Assembly (NCBI RefSeq): GCF_000193735.1
Contig: NZ_AEPF01000010.1
Span: forward strand, 16,745-80,744
From: Neisseria sicca 4320
GTDB lineage: Bacteria; Pseudomonadota; Gammaproteobacteria; Burkholderiales; Neisseriaceae
Direction: 5' to 3'
DNA: 64,000 bases
The notes under the pieces are model-generated. The model was not told the DNA's origin. It worked only from the letters and a program-made list of their open reading frames with translations, and did not search any database. Below, in pieces: positions 42,243 to 50,051 of this stretch; the first letter of the stretch is position 1, and each line of letters begins with the position of its first letter. The position numbers and the translations under genes were made by a program.

Positions 42243-42553
42243 TTGCGGTTTTAGTTGTTTTTGCAATCATCATCGGTGCTTGGCAAGCCGACCGCAAAGC
42301 GGAATATCGGCGCGGTCGCGATGAAATGGCTGCTGAAATTTCAGGTCGTCTGAAAGATGCCGCGATTGAAAAAGCTAAAGAAGACCGCGAAACCTCTACT
42401 GTATATCAGGCAGGAAAAGCGGTGCGCGAGGGAAAAGAAAGGATTAGATATGTTCAAATGCCTAAAATTATTGAAAAAACTGTCTATCGGAATACCTGTC
42501 TTGATTCTGATGGGTTGTCAGTCATCAACGCCGCCATTGCCGACGGCGATTAA
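42209..42553 (+). CDS. Rz-like spanin, inner membrane subunit
   Basis: 114 residues. N-terminal anchor (LIAVLVVFAIIIGAW) then a long periplasmic helix (RKAEYRRGRDEMAAEISGRLKDAAIEKAKED). Rz spans the periplasm and works with Rz1 to disrupt the outer membrane at lysis. An exact uptake sequence (42343-42354) is embedded in the coding region as part of SGRLKD. Confidence 0.85.
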   Translation: MVQTLLRNWKLIAVLVVFAIIIGAWQADRKAEYRRGRDEMAAEISGRLKDAAIEKAKEDRETSTVYQAGKAVREGKERIRYVQMPKIIEKTVYRNTCLDSDGLSVINAAIADGD

Positions 42554-42710
42554 ACCACCTGCCGATTTGGTGCAGCCATGCCCCAAACTGCCTAAACTTG
42601 AGGGCGGAACAGGGGCGGAGATACTGCCGTGGTCGTTACAGGTCGTCCATCTGTATAATGATTGCAAGGCACGGCACAAGGCATTGTCCGAACTGTCAAT
42701 TAAAAGTTGA
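42450..42710 (+). CDS. Rz1-like spanin lipoprotein, nested in Rz
   Basis: 86 residues from the ATG at 42450 (GAAAGGATT upstream), in the +1 frame inside Rz. Signal peptide MFKCLKLLKKLSIGIPVLILMGCQS with lipobox LMGC, then a Pro-rich segment (STPPLPTAIKPPADLVQPCPKLPK), the hallmark of Rz1. The overlap with Rz (104 bases) is the classic spanin layout. Confidence 0.87.
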   Translation: MFKCLKLLKKLSIGIPVLILMGCQSSTPPLPTAIKPPADLVQPCPKLPKLEGGTGAEILPWSLQVVHLYNDCKARHKALSELSIKS

Positions 42711-42733
42711 CAGTCTCATCAAATATAAAGCAA

Positions 42734-42759
42734 AGACCGTCTGAAATCTCAGACGGTCT
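42734..42759. terminator. Bidirectional terminator between late operon and leftward cassette
   Basis: AGACCGTCTGA and its exact complement TCAGACGGTCT with a four-base loop. The arm contains a one-base-different uptake-like sequence (GACCGTCTGAA). Separates convergent Rz1 and the HTH gene. Confidence 0.75.
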
Positions 42760-42763
42760 ATCC

Positions 42764-42973
42764 TCATTTGCATACCACATAACCCATCAATATGAGCCAT
42801 TGTTGGTGCGGCATACTTGCGTAACTTTTTTGTTTTGGGCTTGCCTCCCATCGTTGCGCGGTCGCTAAGGATACCTTTGTTATATTGGCGACATCTTGTT
42901 GCGTCAGGCCGTATTGTTGGCGCAATGCCTTGAGGTTCGCAGGCGTATAGCCTAATTCGGCGTTATCAATCAT
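42764..42973 (-). CDS. XRE-type HTH protein, Aca-like
   Basis: 69 residues, a single helix-turn-helix: YTPANLKALRQQYGLTQQDVANITKVSLATAQRWEA, then HQQWLILMGYVV. It starts inside the end of the 90-residue gene (eight-base overlap; GGGAG upstream) and is the last gene of a leftward cassette. Size, fold and position match anti-CRISPR-associated (Aca) repressors. The likely target is the palindrome in the promoter at 43719-43741. It may equally be an ordinary moron repressor. Confidence 0.8.
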   Translation of the reverse strand: MIDNAELGYTPANLKALRQQYGLTQQDVANITKVSLATAQRWEASPKQKSYASMPHQQWLILMGYVVCK

Positions 42974-43238
42974 CTATAAGCTCCCGTGTGGGTGTGATTA
43001 GCTCATCTACTACCCGATGTAATGCCTCGAACTTAGGCTGCTGCAAAGCGCGCAAATCGGCAAATAAGTCGATAAGCTCGTCATCGTGTCCTTTGCTGAT
43101 AGCCTGTTTGATTTGCGAGAGCAAAGATAAATAGTCCTGCTCCCATTTATGCGCCCACTCGTGCGCCATTTCGCGGCGCGACTTTCGTTTATGGTTCTTT
43201 TTGAGCCGCTCGGTGATGCTTGTTCGGTTTTTTGCCAT
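42966..43238 (-). CDS. Unknown 90-residue helical protein in the leftward cassette
   Basis: Basic N-terminus (MAKNRTSITERLKKNHKRKSRREMAHEWAHKW), then acidic helices (KGHDDELIDLFADLRALQQPKFEALHRVVDEL). The ribosome site TAGGAGGA is excellent. Its end overlaps the HTH gene. No family recognised. Candidate accessory or anti-defence protein by context. Confidence 0.7.
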   Translation of the reverse strand: MAKNRTSITERLKKNHKRKSRREMAHEWAHKWEQDYLSLLSQIKQAISKGHDDELIDLFADLRALQQPKFEALHRVVDELITPTRELIDD

Positions 43239-43256
43239 ATCGTCCTCCTATAAAAC

Positions 43257-43288
43257 AAAAGCCGCTTGAGTAAAGCAGGCGGCTTTTA
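43257..43288 (-). terminator. Attenuator-like hairpin inside the cassette
   Basis: Minus strand stem AAAAGCCGCC/GCGGCTTTT with 12-base loop, then TTTTG, between the 113-residue and 90-residue genes. It would let only part of the transcripts reach the HTH gene. Confidence 0.6.
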
Positions 43289-43295
43289 TTTTTAT

Positions 43296-43637
43296 TTATT
43301 TAGCGATATAACCACCAAAAACTTTTTTGCCCCAATTTAAATTATCAAACATATCCCAAAATGCCGGTACATCAAGAGAGTAGAATAAATGTTGCTCCCC
43401 GTTTTTGTATGTCATGATTTGGGCTGTTTTAATATTTTCATTTCCAATTGTAATAAATTTGAATGAAACTTCATGCACATTAAATTCTTCCCCATCTACA
43501 ATTAAAAGATTTTGTTCAGGTTTGAACTCCACTTCTTTTGTTTCGCCCGTGTTGATTCGATTAAATCGTGTAACAGTTTCATATTGGCGTTTTACTTCAA
43601 CTTTTTCCGTTTTGATGACGTTTATTGAGAATTTCAT
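43296..43637 (-). CDS. Unknown 113-residue protein, first gene of the cassette; anti-CRISPR candidate
   Basis: Start at the ATG at 43637 (AGGAG, eight-base gap). The longer frame to 43745 would begin upstream of the -10 box, so it is ruled out. The protein is beta-rich and mildly basic: MKFSINVIKTEKVEVKRQYETVTRFNRINTGETKEVEFK ... HLFYSLDVPAFWDMFDNLNWGKK. No signal peptide, membrane segment or known motif. It does not resemble AcrIIC1-5 as I remember them. Lower GC than neighbouring genes. Confidence 0.75.
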   Translation of the reverse strand: MKFSINVIKTEKVEVKRQYETVTRFNRINTGETKEVEFKPEQNLLIVDGEEFNVHEVSFKFITIGNENIKTAQIMTYKNGEQHLFYSLDVPAFWDMFDNLNWGKKVFGGYIAK

Positions 43638-43716
43638 TTTTTTTGCTCCTATCCGCCCGATGGCGGTCAGTTTGTTAATCATGTTTCGGCGGTCTGTGTT
43701 GTCTGCCGATGTGTGT

Positions 43717-43745
43717 ATATTACCGCGTTTAATGCGGTAATGCAA
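43717..43745 (-). promoter_or_regulatory. Cassette promoter with palindromic operator
   Basis: Minus strand TTGCAT (43740-43745), 17 bases, TAATAT (43717-43722). The spacer holds a perfect palindrome, ATTACCGC-N7-GCGGTAAT (43719-43741), which covers nearly the whole promoter. A dimeric HTH protein bound here would shut it off; the cassette's own HTH protein is the obvious candidate. Confidence 0.8.
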
Positions 43746-43804
43746 GAGGTTTTTTGATTATTCCACATAAATTCCATAACTTTATGATTTGTATGATAAT
43801 TTAT

Positions 43805-44959
43805 TTATAGGTTATCTACAAAGTCCGCCCAATCTTGCAACATTTGGCGGCGTTGCGTGATAAATTTGGCATGAAAATATGCCGCATCTGTTTGATTGTC
43901 TTTGGCATGGGCAAGCTGCGCCTTGATGTACTCATGCTCATATCCCATCTCTGATAGGTTGGTTGCAAGTGTCGCTCTAAAATCATGCCCCGATATTGTC
44001 AGTCCCATGTACTCCAATGCTCTATTTATGGTTGTGGCCGACAGCATATCATCGGGTCGTTTACTGTTCGGGAAAAGTAGCCGCCCGTTTCCCGTAACCG
44101 CGTGTAGCTCTTTGAGTAACTCGACAACCTGAGACGACAATGGCACGACGTGCGTTCTCGACTTTTTCATTTTGTTCGCGGGGATGCGCCAAATCGCGGC
44201 AGATAGGTCAATATCAACCCATTCAGCCCGCCTTGCCTCAATAGTTCGGACTGCTGTGTATAAAAGCAACTGCGCCGCTTTTTTGACGACAAACGACCCA
44301 TTGTAGCTTGCGAGGCTTCTTTTAAAATCCCTGATTTGTTCGGCGGTCATGGCTTTGGCATGGGTTATTTCGGGTCGCTTGAGATACCCGGCAAAAGCCA
44401 ACGTCGGGTCATTTGTCGCCCTCATTGTTCGGATCGCGTATAAAAATACTGCGCTCATGTGTTGGCGGGTGTATATACCCGACACAATAACGCCTTTGTC
44501 TTTGCAAACGTCGAGACACTCCATAATCTGACGCGGCGTTACTTTGGTTATCGGCGTGTCTCCGATGATTGGATAGGCGTATTTTTTAAGCATACGATGT
44601 ATGGCTTTAATACTACCATCGCTGATTGCCTTAGATGCCAGGTACTCTTCGGCGATGGCTTCAAACGTGTTTCTGTTTTGGCGCGCGTTTTGGCGTTTCT
44701 TTTCGGCTCGGTCTTTGGCTGGGTTAATTCCCTGCTGGACAAGCAGCCGCGCTTCTTTGCGCCTTTCACGCGCTTCAGCCAGCGATATATCAGGATATGC
44801 GCCGATAGCGAAAACAGACTCTTTACCGTCAAGCCTGAAACGATACCGCCATAGTTTTGAGCCGTTTGGATTGATGACGATATACAAACCATTGGAATCG
44901 GTTAATTTATAAGGCTTTTCGGCTGGTTTCGCCTTGCGGATTTGGGTATCGTTAAGCAT
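43805..44959 (-). CDS. int: Tyrosine integrase (P4 type)
   Basis: 384 residues from the ATG at 44959, the usual start for the family (MLNDTQIRKAKPAEKPYKLTDSNGLYIVI, DUF4102 arm-binding domain). The catalytic residues are Arg in LLYTAVRTIEARRAEW, His-x-x-Arg in ISGHDFRATLATNL, and Tyr in QTDAAYFHAKFITQRRQML. It recombines the trpG attachment core. The gene reads away from attR, whose core lies 161 bp upstream of the start. Confidence 0.97.
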   Translation of the reverse strand: MLNDTQIRKAKPAEKPYKLTDSNGLYIVINPNGSKLWRYRFRLDGKESVFAIGAYPDISLAEARERRKEARLLVQQGINPAKDRAEKKRQNARQNRNTFEAIAEEYLASKAISDGSIKAIHRMLKKYAYPIIGDTPITKVTPRQIMECLDVCKDKGVIVSGIYTRQHMSAVFLYAIRTMRATNDPTLAFAGYLKRPEITHAKAMTAEQIRDFKRSLASYNGSFVVKKAAQLLLYTAVRTIEARRAEWVDIDLSAAIWRIPANKMKKSRTHVVPLSSQVVELLKELHAVTGNGRLLFPNSKRPDDMLSATTINRALEYMGLTISGHDFRATLATNLSEMGYEHEYIKAQLAHAKDNQTDAAYFHAKFITQRRQMLQDWADFVDNL

Positions 44960-45120
44960 AAAAAAAGCGGGTATGTGTGAGGGGATACCCACAATCATAC
45001 CCACTTTTTTTAAGGATTGCCACGCACTGACGCGAACAAAAACGGACAAGAAGTAGCGTTAAATTCAAATTTTTCAAAACGATAAGATTTAATACGGACT
45101 ACTGCGAACGAGAATAACAA

Positions 45121-45140
45121 TTATCAATGAACAAAAGCAT
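45121..45140. other. Prophage attachment site attR
   Basis: Second copy of TTATCAATGAACAAAAGCAT. On the minus strand it now starts a 13-codon trpG remnant that ends in phage DNA. Host sequence resumes at 45141, 14 bases before the stop of the small gene that must have preceded trpG. Confidence 0.92.
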
Positions 45141-45154
45141 GAGTGTGCGGCCTT

Positions 45155-45490
45155 TTAGGGTTGTTTGACGGCGGCGATGTTTTCAGGCGAGTTGATAAAC
45201 GCCCACATCTGCTCTTCGGTTCGAAAAACGCCGTTACGGACGATATAATGCAGCGGATGCTTAATCAGCGCGTCCGCTTTGCGGACAAAAACACGCATAT
45301 TGCAGCTATTTGCCGCCATTTCCAACACTTTGGCGGCAAAAGCCGGGCGGTGCAGCTTGTCGTGCATCAGCGGATGGCGGGCGATGTATTCGTTCAGAGG
45401 CTTGCCGCTGCTGTGGAAGTCGGTGTGCAGCGGGTCGAGGAATACAATGAAAAAAGGCATCTTGCCCAAATAATCGTCTGCATCGTTCAT
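45155..45490 (-). CDS. Conserved-looking hypothetical protein, former upstream neighbour of trpG
   Basis: 111 residues (MNDADDYLGKMPFFIVFLDPLHTDFHSSGKPLNEYIARHP...). No named family. Without the prophage its stop would lie 14 bases before the trpG start, so the two probably formed an operon, now split by 41 kb. A role linked to tryptophan or folate synthesis is only guilt by association. Confidence 0.8.
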   Translation of the reverse strand: MNDADDYLGKMPFFIVFLDPLHTDFHSSGKPLNEYIARHPLMHDKLHRPAFAAKVLEMAANSCNMRVFVRKADALIKHPLHYIVRNGVFRTEEQMWAFINSPENIAAVKQP

Positions 45491-45632
45491 AAGCGTTTCG
45501 GACGGAATATTTATATCGCCATAATATCACAACCACGATTTTTGATTCGCGTCAGGTCGTCTGAAACATTGCTTGCCACATTCCGAAGTATCCACTTAAA
45601 ATCAGCCTTACATTCCAAAAAGAGATTTGCTT

Positions 45633-46511
45633 ATGGGTTTCAAACTTACCCCGATTGATGTTGTAGAAAACATCAGTCGCGAAGATTTTTATCAAAACTA
45701 TCTCAAGCCCCGCTGTCCTGTCGTCATCAAAGGACTGACCCGCAACTGGCCCGCCCGCGACAAATGGTCGCTGGACTATATGAAAGAAACCATCGGCGAT
45801 ATCGTCGTCCCCTTGTACGACAGCGCCAAAGCCGACCCTTCCGCGCCGATTAACGCCGCCAGTACGGAAATGCGCTTCAGCGACTATATCGATCTGATCA
45901 AACGCGAGCCGACGGATTTGCGGATTTTCTTATTTGACCCCATCAAACACGCTCCCGCCTTGCTGAACGATTACGTTTTCCCCAAAGAGCTGATGGGCGG
46001 ATTCTTAGACCGATACCCTACCCTGTTTTTCGGCGGTGCCGGTTCGGAAACCTTCCTGCACTACGACATCGATATGGCACACATCTTCCATACGCATTTC
46101 GGAAAGAAACACATCATCTTGTTCGATTACAAATGGAAAGAGCGTCTGTTCCGCATTCCTTTCGCCACTTACGCGCTGGAAGACTACCACGTCGACAACC
46201 CCGATACCGAACGCTTCCCCGAGCTTGAGGGCGTCGAGGGCATCGAATGTTTCTTGGAATACGGCGACACCCTGTTCATGCCGACCGGCTGGTGGCATTG
46301 GATGAAATATCTTGACGGCTCATTCTCCATCTCCCTGCGCGCATGGGATGAAAGCTGGGCGGTTAAGGCACACAGCCTTTGGAACCTGACCGTACAGCGC
46401 AAGTTCGACGACTTCATGAAAGCCCGCTTCAAAGCACGCTACATGAATTGGAAAGAACAGCTTGCCTGCAAACGCGCCCGCCGCGCATGGGAACGCGGCA
46501 TGCCTCGTTAA
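45633..46511 (+). CDS. Cupin-like / JmjC-type oxygenase domain protein
   Basis: 292 residues from the ATG at 45633. SREDFYQNYLKPRCPVVIKGLTRNWPARDKWSLDYM, then GSETFLHYDIDMAHIFHTHFGKKHIILFDY with the HxD iron ligands, and GDTLFMPTGWWHWMKYLDGSFSISLRAW with the second His. This is the cupin_8/FIH-like fold, Fe(II)/2-oxoglutarate dependent. Substrate unknown; relatives hydroxylate proteins or tRNA. It ends in an uptake-sequence terminator. Confidence 0.9.
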   Translation: MGFKLTPIDVVENISREDFYQNYLKPRCPVVIKGLTRNWPARDKWSLDYMKETIGDIVVPLYDSAKADPSAPINAASTEMRFSDYIDLIKREPTDLRIFLFDPIKHAPALLNDYVFPKELMGGFLDRYPTLFFGGAGSETFLHYDIDMAHIFHTHFGKKHIILFDYKWKERLFRIPFATYALEDYHVDNPDTERFPELEGVEGIECFLEYGDTLFMPTGWWHWMKYLDGSFSISLRAWDESWAVKAHSLWNLTVQRKFDDFMKARFKARYMNWKEQLACKRARRAWERGMPR

Positions 46512-46520
46512 AACAAACCT

Positions 46521-46556
46521 AAAGGTCGTCTGAAAACGGTATTTCAGACGACCTTT
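46521..46556. terminator. Uptake-sequence hairpin terminator
   Basis: AAAGGTCGTCTGAAA and its exact complement around six bases, then TTTTT. Serves the cupin gene and the convergent DUF4124 gene. Confidence 0.9.
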
Positions 46557-46577
46557 TTATTGACATCTTTTCCTCCA

Positions 46578-47040
46578 TCAATACTCAGGCATCATCTCAC
46601 CTTCACCGCCCATGCTGTTTGCCGCATTAACCCGCTCCTGCGCGGCTTTCACTTGATTTTCCAGGCCCTTAATCCGTTCTTGATAGCGGGCGTAGTTGCG
46701 CTCGTTGCCATAACGGACCTGTTTGCCCTCTTCCAGATTTTTCTGTGCCTGAGCCAATTCGTTTTGTGCCGAAGACGAACCGGGTATTGCTCCGGCTGGC
46801 GGAAGCGGCATTTGTTCGGAAGGAACGTTTCTTGAAGCAGCGTTTGCTGATGCCGAGTGTGCGGACGGTGCGGCGGAGGTATAAACCGAAGGTCTGCCGA
46901 TATTGCCCGGTTTGCAGTTTTTGCCGCCGGTCTGCGTATAGGTTTTACGCCCTGATTTGTCGATACATTCAAATACGGGGGATGCCGTTGCTACGACGGA
47001 AAATGCGAGCAGTAATGTGCTTAAAAATCAATTTATTCAT
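46578..47040 (-). pseudogene. DUF4124-type exported protein, frameshifted in the signal peptide
   Basis: From the ATG at 47040 the frame starts MNKLIF and then runs to a stop after 23 codons. The +1 frame gives [39 protein letters not shown], a perfect signal peptide end plus DUF4124 domain, continuing to the Gln/Glu-rich helix that ends at 46578. Removing one A from TTTTTAA near 47021-47027 would join them. So the gene has a one-base insertion: a true frameshift, phase variation or a sequencing error. Confidence 0.75.
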
Positions 47041-47062
47041 TCTTATACCTTTCATCAAATCA

Positions 47063-47257
47063 TCAAAACCATATCCACCATGCCACCAAAGCAATGATCA
47101 TCACCAAATTCGCAATAATAATCGGCTTCCATTGCCTAGGCGCACGGCGCAATTCTGCGCCCGAACGTGTTCGGCGGATATAGAAAAACGGACTGAGCAG
47201 CATGGATGCGGCACACAACAGAATAATCACGGCGTAATAGATTTTTTCGGTTTCCAT
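47063..47257 (-). CDS. Small two-helix membrane protein
   Basis: 64 residues from the ATG at 47257 (GGAGG upstream). Two membrane segments ([20 protein letters not shown] and [20 protein letters not shown]) joined by a basic loop ([17 protein letters not shown]). Function unknown. Confidence 0.75.
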   Translation of the reverse strand: METEKIYYAVIILLCAASMLLSPFFYIRRTRSGAELRRAPRQWKPIIIANLVMIIALVAWWIWF

Positions 47258-47356
47258 TTCCTCCGCCCCCGTTTCAGACGACCTATACAAAATATGCTAC
47301 AATCGCCGGCGATTATAACACCCTGTTTATCTATATTTATAAAGGTTTTACCAATA

Positions 47357-48985
47357 ATGATTTCTACCAACGGCATTACCATGCAGTTCGGCGCGAAGCC
47401 GCTGTTTGAAAACGTATCCGTCAAGTTCGGCGAAGGCAACCGCTACGGCTTGATCGGCGCGAACGGTTCGGGCAAATCCACCTTCATGAAAATCCTCGGC
47501 GGCGATTTGGAACAGACTGCGGGCGAAGTGGCGATTGAAAACGGCGTGCGTTTGGGTAAGCTGCGCCAAGACCAGTTTGCCTACGAAGACATGCGCGTGC
47601 TGGACGTGGTGATGATGGGGCACACCGAAATGTGGGCGGCGATGACCGAACGCGACGCGATTTACGCCAACCTCGAAGCCACCGAAGACGACTACATGAA
47701 AGCCGCCGAACTGGAAGCCAAGTTCGCCGAATACGACGGCTACACCGCCGAAGCGCGCGCCGCCGAACTGTTGAGCGGCGTGGGCATTTCCGAAGACTTG
47801 CACAATGCGACCATGGCGGAAGTCGCCCCTGGCTTCAAACTGCGCGTATTGCTGGCGCAAGCCCTGTTCTCCAAACCTGATGTGCTGTTGCTTGACGAGC
47901 CGACCAACAACTTGGACATCAATACCATCCGCTGGCTGGAGGGTGTGTTGAACCAATACGACTCCACCATGATCATCATCTCGCACGACCGTCACTTCCT
48001 GAACGAAGTCTGCACCCACATGGCGGATTTGGACTACAACACCATCACCATCTATCCGGGCAACTACGACGACTACATGCTCGCCTCCGCCCAATCGCGC
48101 GAACGCGCCCTGAAGGACAACGCCAAGGCAAAAGAAAAACTGCAAGAGCTGCAAGAGTTCGTCGCCCGCTTCTCCGCCAACAAATCCAAAGCCCGTCAGG
48201 CAACCAGTCGTCTGAAACAGGCTGACAAAATCAAAGCCGAGATGGTCGAAGTCAAACCTTCTACCCGCCAAAACCCTTATATCCGCTTTGAAGCCGATGA
48301 AAAAGCCAAGCTGCACCGTCAGGCAGTAGAAGTCGAAAACCTGGCCAAACGCTTTGAAACCCAGTTGTTCAAAAACCTGAGCTTCATTCTCGAAGCCGGC
48401 CAGCGCCTCGCCATCATCGGCCCCAACGGCGCGGGTAAATCCACCCTGCTGAAACTCCTTGCCGGCGCGTTCAACCCCGAATATTCAGACGGCCTCACCC
48501 CCGACGCAGGCACCATCAAATGGGCGGAAAAAGCCAACGTCGGCTATTACCCTCAAGACCATGAAAACGACTTCGATGTCGATATGAACCTGAGCGAATG
48601 GATGCGCCAATGGGGCCAAGAAGGCGACGACGAACAAGTCATCCGTGGCACTTTGGGGCGTTTGCTCTTCGGCAGCAACGACGTGGTGAAAAAAGTGCAG
48701 GTTCTCTCCGGCGGTGAAAAAGGCCGTATGCTCTACGGCAAACTCCTGCTGCTGAAACCCAATGTGCTGATTATGGACGAACCCACCAACCACATGGACA
48801 TGGAAAGCATCGAATCGCTGAACATGGCGCTGGAGAAATACAACGGCACGCTGATTTTCGTGTCGCACGACCGCCAGTTCGTCTCCTCGCTCGCCACCCA
48901 GATTATCGAGCTGGACGGCAAGGGCGGTTACGAACACTATCTGGGCGATTACGAAAGCTATCTGGAGAAAAAAGGCTTGGCTTAA
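47357..48985 (+). CDS. ABC-F family ATPase (YbiT-like)
   Basis: 542 residues from the ATG at 47357. Two ABC domains without membrane parts: Walker [11 protein letters not shown] and [10 protein letters not shown]; Walker [12 protein letters not shown] and [11 protein letters not shown]; second signature [10 protein letters not shown]. The first signature is degenerate ([13 protein letters not shown]), as in the YbiT group. The interdomain linker ([20 protein letters not shown]) is the ribosome-binding P-site tRNA-interaction motif. Likely a translation factor acting on the ribosomal E site. Confidence 0.93.
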   Translation: MISTNGITMQFGAKPLFENVSVKFGEGNRYGLIGANGSGKSTFMKILGGDLEQTAGEVAIENGVRLGKLRQDQFAYEDMRVLDVVMMGHTEMWAAMTERDAIYANLEATEDDYMKAAELEAKFAEYDGYTAEARAAELLSGVGISEDLHNATMAEVAPGFKLRVLLAQALFSKPDVLLLDEPTNNLDINTIRWLEGVLNQYDSTMIIISHDRHFLNEVCTHMADLDYNTITIYPGNYDDYMLASAQSRERALKDNAKAKEKLQELQEFVARFSANKSKARQATSRLKQADKIKAEMVEVKPSTRQNPYIRFEADEKAKLHRQAVEVENLAKRFETQLFKNLSFILEAGQRLAIIGPNGAGKSTLLKLLAGAFNPEYSDGLTPDAGTIKWAEKANVGYYPQDHENDFDVDMNLSEWMRQWGQEGDDEQVIRGTLGRLLFGSNDVVKKVQVLSGGEKGRMLYGKLLLLKPNVLIMDEPTNHMDMESIESLNMALEKYNGTLIFVSHDRQFVSSLATQIIELDGKGGYEHYLGDYESYLEKKGLA

Positions 48986-49312
48986 TTACGCCGTTTTAAT
49001 CAATGTCTGAAACACCAACGTCGTCTGAAAGACTGTATCTTTCAGACGACGTTTATTTTTTAAAATCCGTTTATAAAATGTTTAAACAAGTTGCATCTAC
49101 TTCGGTTGCCTATGATGGAAATAAGCAGGCATATATCGTGTTACCAAACTTGCGCTGCCATTCATCTTATTGACAGGAACTAATCCAAGTTTCTGAAGTT
49201 TCAGCCATTTCCAATATTTCTAAAATATCAGAGAAATCATAAGCAACAACAAAAGGTCGCCTGAAAACCCAAATCCAAGTTTTCAGACGACCTTTTCATA
49301 TCAACCGATTAT
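48986..49312. terminator. Intergenic with two uptake-sequence terminators
   Basis: 327 bp without a gene. An inverted uptake pair at 49018-49053 ends the ABC-F gene. A second at 49253-49295, with one arm changed to GGTCGCCTGAAA, ends sodB from the other side. The middle is AT-rich with no supported ORF. Confidence 0.8.
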
Positions 49313-49894
49313 TTAAGCAGCAAAGCGTTTGGCGACTTCGTCCCAGTTGACGATTTCCCAGAAACCTTTCAGGTAGTTGGGGCGGCTGTTGCGGTAGTCG
49401 ATGTAGTAGGCGTGTTCCCATACGTCGCAGGTCAGCAGCGGAGTGTTTTCAGTGGTCAGCGGAGTTGCCGCATTGGAAGTGGAAACCAAATCCAATTCGC
49501 CGGCAGGGGTTTTCACCAGCCATGCCCAACCTGAACCGAAAGTGCCTGCCGCGCAAGCATTGAAAGCTTCTTGGAATTTCTCGAAGCTGCCCCATTTGGC
49601 GTCGATGGCGGCGGCCAGCTCGCCGGAAGGTTTGCCTTGACCTTTGGGCGTAAAACCCAGCCAGTAGAAGGTGTGGTTCCAAGTTTGGGCTGCGTTGTTG
49701 AACACGCCGCCTGAAGATTTTTTCACAATCTCTTCCAAAGGCAGGTTTTCAAATTCGGTACCTTTGATTTGATTGTTCAGATTGGTGATGTAGGTTTGAT
49801 GGTGCTTGCCGTAGTGGTACTCCAAAGTCTCTTTGCTCAGATGCGGGGACAATGCGTCCAGTTCATAAGGCAGTTGTGGCAGCTTATGTTCCAT
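49313..49894 (-). CDS. sodB: Superoxide dismutase, Fe type
   Basis: 193 residues. [42 protein letters not shown] and [22 protein letters not shown] give the metal ligands His (in EYHYGKHH), His (WNHTFYW), Asp and His (DVWEHAYY). It removes superoxide in the cytosol. Divergent from dnaB. Confidence 0.97.
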   Translation of the reverse strand: MEHKLPQLPYELDALSPHLSKETLEYHYGKHHQTYITNLNNQIKGTEFENLPLEEIVKKSSGGVFNNAAQTWNHTFYWLGFTPKGQGKPSGELAAAIDAKWGSFEKFQEAFNACAAGTFGSGWAWLVKTPAGELDLVSTSNAATPLTTENTPLLTCDVWEHAYYIDYRNSRPNYLKGFWEIVNWDEVAKRFAA

Positions 49895-50051
49895 TTTAGT
49901 GCTCCTAAATTATTTGTTTTTGGTAGTGTCCGCTGCTCGGTATAAACCGGACAGCTTCGTTATTTTACCTGCTTTAAATCAGAGAAACCAGTTAAACTTG
50001 CGCTGCGCTATAATAACGGTTTCCAATTTCCATTCACTTAGGATTGCCGCC

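Larger units (their letters stand above)
3662..45140. mobile_element. Prophage of about 41.5 kb, siphovirus-like, integrated in the 5' end of trpG
   Basis: It is bounded by the 20-bp att repeats, with an AlpA-like gene at the left end and a tyrosine integrase at the right end. It contains all expected modules: immunity switch, replication, recombination, late promoter, packaging, head, tail, lysis and integrase. The only clear damage is a nonsense codon in a small gene at 42072 and a frameshift in the replication gene that may be functional. It carries eight exact host-dialect uptake sequences. A functional, inducible phage is plausible. Confidence 0.95.

Noticed and set aside
42966..43238. 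Naming the 90-residue protein as a known AcrIIC family member
   Set aside because: I see no match in length and sequence to AcrIIC1-5 as remembered; only the context supports an anti-defence role.
43638..43745. Longer start for the first cassette protein (ATG at 43745)
   Set aside because: That ATG lies upstream of the -10 box and overlaps the -35 box of the cassette promoter. The ATG at 43637 has a good ribosome site.
46745..47356. A longer start for the ABC-F protein, over 200 residues upstream
   Set aside because: The extra part is Arg/Cys-rich junk that overlaps two opposite-strand genes. The family start [12 protein letters not shown] at 47357 is clear.
47348..48316. Leftward ORF of 322 codons opposite the ABC-F gene
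   Set aside because: Antisense shadow of a high-GC3 gene; product is Gly/Val/Phe/His-rich repeats with no domain.
49899..50051. Longer N-terminus for DnaB
   Set aside because: The ATG at 50052 gives the standard 468-residue helicase; the extension covers the sodB-dnaB promoter region.
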